From positions 1 through 13,172 of the forward strand of contig VBBA01000013.1 in the NCBI GenBank assembly GCA_005888675.1: DNA of 13,172 nucleotides, read 5' to 3'. Source of the DNA: Candidatus Bathyarchaeota archaeon (GTDB taxonomy: Archaea; Thermoproteota; Bathyarchaeia; 40CM-2-53-6). Of this stretch, positions 5,455-10,599 are shown in pieces (position 1 is the stretch's first letter; every line of letters starts with the position of its first letter). The notes beneath the pieces are model-generated. The model was not told the origin of the DNA and searched no databases. It saw nothing but the letters and a program-made list of their open reading frames with translations. Made by a program: the position numbers and the translations under genes.

Positions 5455-6576
5455 ATGGCGGGCCAACTTGCTAGCAGACCTCTAGTGGTGGATATGGTAT
5501 GTGATGTCTGTCGCATAGAAGGGTTCCAAGTAGAACGCGAGTTAGACGAAGAAGACGCTAAAGGACCTGGACCGGGTCATGTAAGCGTAATCGCAACCCG
5601 GACAGAAGGTGACGATAAGAAGCAGGTTGCTTTCGAGTGCTCTGAAAGCGATCAACAAATAGACACTCGCGAGATCGAAGCTTTTCGGTCCCGGCTCCGA
5701 GCCTTAAGAATCACAAATGGCGTCTACGTTTCTCCGAAGGGATTTACCGGCAGCGCCGAATTCGTAGCCCGAAAACTTGGCATCGAACTTTGGGACCTCT
5801 CCAAACTGAAAGAGAGGTTTGAGAAGATCAGCGTCAAGGAAAAAAGCCGGATCCCAAGTACCCTTCCGGTCAGCAGGGCACTACCGGAACGGATTCTATC
5901 AAGCCATCTAGAAAACGGCAGGGTTCTGAAGCCAATGGGTTGGCCGAGGCTTGAATATCGACCGTATTACTTCGCTGAGTTTTCAATACAAGGAAAGAAA
6001 AAGGCACTTTCTGGTGGAGTCCTCGTATTCGATGGCGTCGACGGCAGAGTCTGCGATGCCTCGATGTACCATGGGGAGCTGCAGGGGATACCGTCTACGG
6101 GATTTTTCGTTGAATGTCTAGAAATAGAGCCATCGACCGGATCATTACCCGAGTTACCTCAGGAGATGGAGATGAAAAACACGGTCGCAGTAGCATCAGC
6201 AGGAGTAAGCGAGGACATCATCAAGCAAAAGGTCCCCCAAGTTCTCAGAGAGGACGCTAAAGTCGACCCTGAAAGCGTCAACGTATCAGGAATCAGCATG
6301 CTACATGTTCCCATAGTTACAGTAGAACTCGGAGGAGGACAGATCGCGTACAAGAAGATCGTCCAGGCTACTACAGGCAAGGTGATCTGGGACGAGGCCG
6401 GAAAATGCAGCTTCTGTGATCATCCGAGCATCGCAGTCTGTGAGAATTGTTTGAGGACTACTTGTAATGATCACAAACGAGTCTGCGCTACGTGTAAGCG
6501 ACGCGTATGTGAAGAGTGCAGTAGAGTGAAGGGCGTTCTTAACAAGACAGTGCTTTGCAGCTCATGCGACAAGTGA
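5455..6576 (+). CDS. Mrr-like restriction-endonuclease-fold protein (probably inactive) with zinc-finger tail
   Basis: A 373-residue protein with three regions. Residues about 10-120 resemble the Mrr catalytic fold: a strand with VAFEC (57-62), then IEAFRSRLRALRITNGVYVS and GFTGSAEFVARKLGIELWDLSKL, the usual order after the ExK motif. Here the motif reads E61-C-S63, so the catalytic Lys is missing, and the upstream metal-binding Asp is not evident. Nuclease activity is therefore doubtful, while DNA binding could remain. The middle (about 140-315) is a beta-rich region of unknown fold. The last 56 residues hold 11 Cys (318, 321, 329, 332, 337, 344, 347, 352, 355, 368, 371) plus His340, enough for about three zinc sites in a B-box/RING-like arrangement. 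A CxxC also occurs at 16-19. It lies between the divergent regulator genes and the candidate origin. Confidence 0.68.
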   Translation: MAGQLASRPLVVDMVCDVCRIEGFQVERELDEEDAKGPGPGHVSVIATRTEGDDKKQVAFECSESDQQIDTREIEAFRSRLRALRITNGVYVSPKGFTGSAEFVARKLGIELWDLSKLKERFEKISVKEKSRIPSTLPVSRALPERILSSHLENGRVLKPMGWPRLEYRPYYFAEFSIQGKKKALSGGVLVFDGVDGRVCDASMYHGELQGIPSTGFFVECLEIEPSTGSLPELPQEMEMKNTVAVASAGVSEDIIKQKVPQVLREDAKVDPESVNVSGISMLHVPIVTVELGGGQIAYKKIVQATTGKVIWDEAGKCSFCDHPSIAVCENCLRTTCNDHKRVCATCKRRVCEECSRVKGVLNKTVLCSSCDK

Positions 6577-6583
6577 ACCCACA

Positions 6584-6604
6584 CCCCAGCCTTCCACTGG
6601 AAAC
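6584..6604 (-). promoter_or_regulatory. ORB-like site
   Basis: On the minus strand the dyad TTCCAGTGGAA (plus-strand coordinates 6592-6602) is followed after four bases by GGGG (6584-6587), with more G further on. It starts 8 bases after the stop of the zinc-tail gene. Confidence 0.6.
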
Positions 6605-6648
6605 CATAAGAATTCCTTCACAGCCGTCGAAATCTACTACAATCCACA

Positions 6649-6674
6649 GTACACTTTCAATAGTCGAAGTGTAC
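6649..6674. repeat. Inverted repeat in the candidate origin
   Basis: GTACACTT (6649-6656) and AAGTGTAC (6667-6674) are perfect 8-bp arms separated by 10 bases, with centres one and a half to two helical turns apart. This suits a dimeric DNA-binding protein. The arms also resemble, loosely, the TACACTT core of the methanogen mini-ORB. Confidence 0.5.
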
Positions 6675-6761
6675 AATCCATCCTAAATCAATCGAGCTCG
6701 TGATTACCATCTGGAGTATTCTAACCGAACAGGAATATAATCGAATATTTCTAAGAAGTAT

Positions 6762-6782
6762 TCTGGAGCGGAAATGGAGGGG
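6762..6782 (+). promoter_or_regulatory. Degenerate ORB-like site
   Basis: GCGGAAATGGAGGGG (6768-6782) matches the right half of the 3342-3362 site. By hand alignment 15 of 21 positions agree, including GGAAA and the G-string, which continues as TGGGGG. The left half of the dyad is poorly kept. Confidence 0.4.
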
Positions 6783-6846
6783 TGGGGGCCCCGTTGACAA
6801 CCACGATTTAGTTCTTCCACACGAATCATTTGTACGAGAACTCTTA

Positions 6847-6857
6847 TTCCACTGGAA
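6847..6857. promoter_or_regulatory. ORB-type dyad next to the orc1/cdc6 start
   Basis: TTCCACTGGAA, identical to the dyad core of the other two good sites, but with no G-string on either side. It lies 34 bases before the orc1 ATG, close to a possible TATA (CTTATT, 6843-6848), so autoregulation of orc1 by its product is possible. Confidence 0.45.
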
Positions 6858-6891
6858 AGCTGGTCGGCTGAATCCCTTCCATTAGGAGATT

Positions 6892-8145
6892 ATGAATATC
6901 CACTTGTCACAACTAGACGTGATATTCGACCGTATTCTTTCTGGAGGAGACGTATTCAGGGATCGGAACCTATTACGTCATGATTACATGCCGCAAAATC
7001 TTCCACATAGAGAATCTCAGATCGAGAGGCTCGGATCAGTCCTCGCGCCCGCGTTAACCAAGGATAGGGTGTCCAACTTCTTCGCCTACGGCAAAACGGG
7101 AACCGGCAAAACGATTGTCGCGAAATTCGTCTTGGAAAGACTGGTACGTAAAGCGGGTCAATACAACCGGGCCCTCCAGACAGCCCACGTCAACTGTCGT
7201 CTCGCAGGCACCAATTATCGAGTCGTAGCCGACCTCTGCCGAAGACTGGGAGTCCAGGTCCCTTTCACAGGACTAGCCGTAGGCGAATTGTTGGACCGGT
7301 TGAAAGAAGCGTTGAAGAAGCAAAAGACTGCCTTCCTCGTCGTACTTGACGAGATAGACGCACTAGTCAAAAGGAGTGAAGATGACAGTCTCCTTTACGA
7401 GTTGACTAGGATAAACGAGGCGTTAAGCGAGGGATGGATCGGACTAATCGGCATCTCAAACGACCTTCACTTCAAGGACTTCCTAGACCCCCGAGTGTTA
7501 AGTTCGCTGGGCGAGGAAGAACTAGTCTTCAAACCCTACTCTTCCGACGAACTGTACGACATTCTTCAAGAACGATCCACTCAAGCCTTCCAGCACGGGG
7601 TCTTGGATGAGGGTGCCCTACGATTATGCGCTGCTCTGGCCGCAAGAGAGCACGGCGACGCCAGACGCGCCTTGGACCTTCTTCGGGTCGCTGGTGAGAT
7701 CGGGGAACGGGACCGGTCACCTCGGATACTTGAGAAGCATGTTGGAGAGGCTCAGCAAAAGGTCGAGCATGATCGTGTCACTGAAGTCCTCTCATCATTA
7801 CCTCTACATTCCCGGGTGCTCCTACTGTCCGTGTTGCATCTGGAATCAGCTAGGAAGGAGAGCTCGGTTACGGGCGATGTTTACGAAGTATACCGGGAGC
7901 TCTGCTCCGTTGTTAGGATGGAGCCGTTAACGCAGCGCCGTGTGAGCGGTTTGCTGAACGAGCTTGACATTATGGGCATACTCAATGCAAGGGTTGTAAG
8001 CTTCGGAAGATATGGCAGGACGAAGAAGATACGACTAGGGGTCGAACCTAGAACCATAACCGCAACCTTCAGTGTTGATGAGATTGTCGGGGGACTCTTA
8101 GAGCACGCGCCGAAATACCTCCATAGACAACGCCAGCTCAATTGA
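6892..8145 (+). CDS. orc1/cdc6: Orc1/Cdc6 replication initiator ATPase
   Basis: Orc1/Cdc6 binds ORB sites at archaeal origins and recruits the MCM helicase. The 417-residue length is normal. The AAA+ part shows Walker A GKTGTGKT (67-74), Walker B VLDEID (151-156), sensor 1 GISND with Asn190, and sensor 2 GDARRALDLLR (255-265). DPRVLSSLGEEE (199-210) is also typical of the family. The C-terminal winged helix spans about 310-400 (TQRRVSGLLNELDIMGIL, then a wing FGRYGRTKKIRL). AGGAG (6884-6888) ends three bases before the ATG, a close but plausible ribosome site. The candidate origin lies immediately upstream. The DUF99 gene reads on directly downstream and its conserved coding region overlaps the orc1 stop codon. 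Confidence 0.96.
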   Translation: MNIHLSQLDVIFDRILSGGDVFRDRNLLRHDYMPQNLPHRESQIERLGSVLAPALTKDRVSNFFAYGKTGTGKTIVAKFVLERLVRKAGQYNRALQTAHVNCRLAGTNYRVVADLCRRLGVQVPFTGLAVGELLDRLKEALKKQKTAFLVVLDEIDALVKRSEDDSLLYELTRINEALSEGWIGLIGISNDLHFKDFLDPRVLSSLGEEELVFKPYSSDELYDILQERSTQAFQHGVLDEGALRLCAALAAREHGDARRALDLLRVAGEIGERDRSPRILEKHVGEAQQKVEHDRVTEVLSSLPLHSRVLLLSVLHLESARKESSVTGDVYEVYRELCSVVRMEPLTQRRVSGLLNELDIMGILNARVVSFGRYGRTKKIRLGVEPRTITATFSVDEIVGGLLEHAPKYLHRQRQLN

Positions 8146-8719
8146 GACAATTGGCATAGACGACGGTCCGTTCAGCCTAAACAGTGAGAGGGATAGGAAT
8201 GGACCGAAAGATTTTGCACCTCTTGTCGCCGTGTACCTAAGAGGATCTCATCTAATCGGCGTCGAGACGGGCCGGATAACTGTTGACGGGTTAGATGGTA
8301 CGGCCGAAGCGTTACGTCTACTAAATCGCCTCCCTGCAAGACCAGTGCTTCTTTCTGGGGTCACGTTCGGCGGGTTCAACTTGATCGACCCTCGAATCGT
8401 CCAGAAACACTACAAAGTACCGGTTATTGTCGTGATCAAATCGCGGCCAAACAACACGGCCGTCAAGCGGGCCCTTGTCAGTCATTTCCCTGACTGGGCG
8501 ACGCGATGGAAGATTATCCGTTCATTGGGCCCGCTCCGAGGTATCCGGACCGTACGGAGCGAGCCGCCGATCTTCTACGAGTTCTTCGGTTGTTCATCGG
8601 TCGAGGCTAGGAGGCTCCTTTCAGTATGCTCTATGGTGTCGAGGATTCCAGAATCTCTACGGGTTGCCGGGATCGTTGCGCGCGGACTATTCTCAGACTT
8701 GGCCGAGAATAACCGGTAG
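8141..8719 (+). CDS. DUF99 / UPF0215 family protein (EndodU), start codon non-canonical or uncertain
   Basis: The family is archaeal, thought to share the endonuclease V-like RNase H fold, and named endonuclease dU in some databases; activity of this member is unknown. Typical segments are IGIDDGPF, APLVAVYLRGSHLIGV, ITVDGLDGT, GVTFGGFNLID, PVIVVIKSRPN, and SRIPESLRVAGIVARG. The family N terminus (IGIDDGPF) is encoded from 8150, yet the frame from its upstream stop (8099-8101) to the GTG at 8231 contains no ATG, GTG or TTG. Starting at GTG 8231 would delete this conserved part. I place the start at ATT 8141, overlapping the orc1 stop codon (8143-8145), as a best guess; ATA 8123 and ATT 8150 are alternatives. 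A frameshift or an assembly error would also explain it. The gene follows orc1 in the same direction. Confidence 0.82.
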   Translation: METIGIDDGPFSLNSERDRNGPKDFAPLVAVYLRGSHLIGVETGRITVDGLDGTAEALRLLNRLPARPVLLSGVTFGGFNLIDPRIVQKHYKVPVIVVIKSRPNNTAVKRALVSHFPDWATRWKIIRSLGPLRGIRTVRSEPPIFYEFFGCSSVEARRLLSVCSMVSRIPESLRVAGIVARGLFSDLAENNR

Positions 8720-8772
8720 AGGGCCCTTCTAGTTACAGATGGCTTTAGTCGTCGAGCCGATCGTCCAATGGA

Positions 8773-9024
8773 GTGTCGTCCGAACTCTCAATGGACGAGG
8801 CTAAAGCGACTGTTGTGAAGAAGAGCAAAGCTGTCAGGGAACACGAGCTGAACGAGTACTTCCGCCGAAGATGCTGCAATTACGAGCAGTTCCTCTGTGA
8901 CCGTGTCTGGGAATGCGCCGAGTGCGCCAGACAATCGATCAAGATAGAACCGATTATGGAATTGAGACCGTCTGTGGCCGAGAGCCCGAAAGAGGAGGTG
9001 AAGAGAACAAGATGGAAGTCATGA
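8773..9024 (+). CDS. Small Cys-rich, possibly zinc-binding protein
   Basis: An 83-residue basic protein that I do not recognise. It has five Cys in 18 residues (34, 35, 42, 48, 51; RRCCNYEQFLCDRVWECAEC), which could bind one zinc ion. Lys/Arg-rich ends suggest nucleic-acid contact. The GTG at 8773 gives the longest form; ATG 8791 would remove six residues and is equally plausible. It starts 53 bases after the DUF99 gene, and its 3' end contains the strong ribosome site of the next gene, so the three are probably one transcript with orc1. Function unknown. Confidence 0.55.
   Translation: MSSELSMDEAKATVVKKSKAVREHELNEYFRRRCCNYEQFLCDRVWECAECARQSIKIEPIMELRPSVAESPKEEVKRTRWKS
8994..9001 (+). promoter_or_regulatory. 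Strong Shine-Dalgarno for the coiled-coil gene
   Basis: GGAGGTGA lies ten bases before ATG 9012, inside the 3' end of the preceding gene. It is the best ribosome site in the window and selects ATG 9012 over the longer frame starting at 8913. Confidence 0.65.
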
Positions 9025-9242
9025 GAGAGGAAGAGGTCGTACGATTAGAAGAAGCAATAGTGAGAAAGCTAGAGGATAGGCTTCATGCACAACTACACCA
9101 ATCCGCAGTCGATGCTGCAAAGACAGTAATGCACCAGGTTAGGTTGGATTTGATGCGTCACATAAGTCGTCATGAGAAGCTGTTAACAGATCTTCAGAGG
9201 GCAACGGCGGCGCTAGACCAGATACCCGAACACGTCAGATGA
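9012..9242 (+). CDS. Small coiled-coil protein
   Basis: A 76-residue, highly charged, wholly helical protein (REEEVVRLEEAIVRKLEDRL, then TVMHQVRLDLMRHISRHEKLL and LQRATAALDQIPEHVR), probably a coiled coil or a small adaptor. Its start overlaps the end of the Cys-rich gene by 13 bases (9012-9024); an ATGA overlap at 9021-9024 offers an alternative start. Overlap and the strong ribosome site indicate tight cotranslation with the Cys-rich protein, so they may form a complex. Two small hairpins follow the stop codon. The family is not recognised. Confidence 0.62.
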   Translation: MEVMREEEVVRLEEAIVRKLEDRLHAQLHQSAVDAAKTVMHQVRLDLMRHISRHEKLLTDLQRATAALDQIPEHVR

Positions 9243-9243
9243 G

Positions 9244-9306
9244 CAGGGAATCTAGCCCTGTATAGATACGGTCGAACCCCGTTATCCCTAGTATGGAACG
9301 GGTTCG
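9244..9306 (+). terminator. Two hairpins after the orc1-led gene run
   Basis: CAGGG (9244-9248) pairs with CCCTG (9256-9260) around a 7-base loop. CGAACCCCGTT (9273-9283) pairs with AACGGGTTCG (9297-9306) with one bulged base. They begin two bases after the stop at 9242 and may end the orc1 transcript or form a small structured RNA. No T-run is visible. Confidence 0.35.
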
Positions 9307-9403
9307 GGTGTCCGACGAAAGAGACTGTTCCGAGAAATAGATAGAGTAGTTACGACCGAATCTTGCTCAAATACCGAGCATTTCTCGATGCACAGAAGGC
9401 CTA

Positions 9404-9413
9404 ATTCTATATG
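9404..9413 (+). promoter_or_regulatory. TATA-like promoter of the Mre11-Rad50-like pair
   Basis: TTCTATATGC is a good archaeal TATA about 33 bases before the TTG start. It predicts a nearly leaderless transcript, which agrees with the lack of a Shine-Dalgarno sequence there. Confidence 0.45.
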
Positions 9414-9441
9414 CGCATCCTTGCCTTAACGGGGGCTAGTC

Positions 9442-10593
9442 TTGACACTGCACGTTCTCCTAACGGCCGATGATCACTTGGACCCTTCCATGGTCCAATT
9501 CGGCCCGAAAAGGTTCGAACGTAAAAGGGACTTCCAGAGATGTTTCGAGGTACTTGTTAACTTCGCAGTTGAGAATCGTCCAGATCTCTTGCTCGTTGGC
9601 GGGGACTTCTATGATACCATCCTCCCGGGTAACCCAGCCAGGGCGTTCGTAACTGAGCAGTTCAAACGATTACACGAACGTGGGATCAAAGTCGTCCTTG
9701 TAAGTGGTCATCATGACACTCCCAAGAGCGTGGAACAGGGTGTCTCTCCACTAGCGGTGCACTCTCGATCAGGTCATGCATATTTTCTGCAGGGCCCGGA
9801 ACTCATGAACAAGAAGTTCGTTATAGACGGCACCACGGTCAATATTGCCGGGCTCAGTCTCGACCCTAGTCTGTCACCTGAGCAAGATCCAATGTCCGGT
9901 CAAAAGATAGAGCATGAGGGAGACGTGAACATATTCCTGACCCATTATCCGATCGAGGGCTTTCATGGCTATTTCGGTCAGGAAACTCACATCTCAGAAT
10001 CCTCAATCCCGAATGGCTTCCAACTCTTCGCGGCAGGTCATCTGCACAAGTATCAGAAGAGAACAGTCCATGGAGTGCCAGTAATCTATCCTGGAAGTAC
10101 GGAGAGATGCTCCTTTCAGGAAGAAGGAGAACAGAAAGGATTCGTCTGGCTAGAATTATCCCGTGAAGGAATTATCGGAGAAGAGTTCCATCGTACCCCA
10201 GCACGTCCGATGGAAACTGTAGACTTTCAGACGATCCGAGAAGGAAACCTAACTCGTCAGATCCAGGACGCGATCAACAGGATTACTGATTCCGAGAAGA
10301 TCCTCCGCGTCAGAATCAGCGGCAACATATCCCTAGATCAATTATCCACCTACAAACGTTCTGCTCTGCTAGACTACACTAGCGACCGCTTCTTCTACAC
10401 AGAGTTCGACGAGGAACGACTCAACCTACTAACACAAACCCCACTCGAAGCACTGTCCAACACAACACCTCTCCAAGAACTAGACCGGACATTCCAGAAC
10501 CTGCTATCCAATGCCAAGGATGACCAGAAATCGATAGTCAATGAGGCGTGGAAGCGCACGGCGGCAAAATTGCAAGACCAAGGCGTGGCATAG
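9442..10593 (+). CDS. Mre11/SbcD/YhaO-like metallophosphoesterase nuclease
   Basis: A 383-residue calcineurin-like phosphoesterase that would act as the nuclease partner of the Rad50-like ATPase encoded six bases downstream. Metal-binding motifs appear in order: DDH (Asp10, His12), GDFYD (Asp55), GHHD (89-92), LTHYP (His168), and GHLH (His200, His202). The third motif is normally GNHD; here Asn is replaced by His90, which would change one metal ligand. A capping region follows, and the C-terminal part (about 255-380) is helical and probably contacts the ATPase. The start is TTG 9442: an in-frame stop lies at 9427-9429 and the first motif is only ten residues in, so no better start exists. The partner suggests the YhaO type rather than classical Mre11. 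Confidence 0.88.
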   Translation: MTLHVLLTADDHLDPSMVQFGPKRFERKRDFQRCFEVLVNFAVENRPDLLLVGGDFYDTILPGNPARAFVTEQFKRLHERGIKVVLVSGHHDTPKSVEQGVSPLAVHSRSGHAYFLQGPELMNKKFVIDGTTVNIAGLSLDPSLSPEQDPMSGQKIEHEGDVNIFLTHYPIEGFHGYFGQETHISESSIPNGFQLFAAGHLHKYQKRTVHGVPVIYPGSTERCSFQEEGEQKGFVWLELSREGIIGEEFHRTPARPMETVDFQTIREGNLTRQIQDAINRITDSEKILRVRISGNISLDQLSTYKRSALLDYTSDRFFYTEFDEERLNLLTQTPLEALSNTTPLQELDRTFQNLLSNAKDDQKSIVNEAWKRTAAKLQDQGVA

Positions 10594-10599
10594 CGAATC

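Larger units (their letters stand above)
6577..6891. other. Candidate replication origin (oriC-like region) upstream of orc1/cdc6
   Basis: This 315-base region has no convincing gene and contains ORB-like elements. A minus-strand site at its left end and a degenerate plus-strand site in the middle point outward. The stretch between them, especially about 6725-6765 (AGGAATATAATCGAATATTT), is AT-rich and would suit an unwinding element. A further dyad (6847-6857) lies just before the orc1 ribosome site. An inverted repeat GTACACTT/AAGTGTAC is at 6649-6674. Many archaea have their origin directly beside orc1/cdc6 with outward or inverted ORBs flanking an AT-rich core, which this resembles. Function is inferred from architecture only. 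Confidence 0.65.

Noticed and set aside
6700..6885. A 61-codon plus-strand frame (GTG start) just before orc1/cdc6
   Set aside because: It lies across the ORB-like sites and the AT-rich stretch, has no ribosome site or recognisable domain, and its sequence looks explained by origin motifs.
8913..9011. Upstream extension of the coiled-coil gene to ATG 8913
   Set aside because: It would overlap the Cys-rich gene by over 100 bases, and the strong GGAGGTGA selects ATG 9012.
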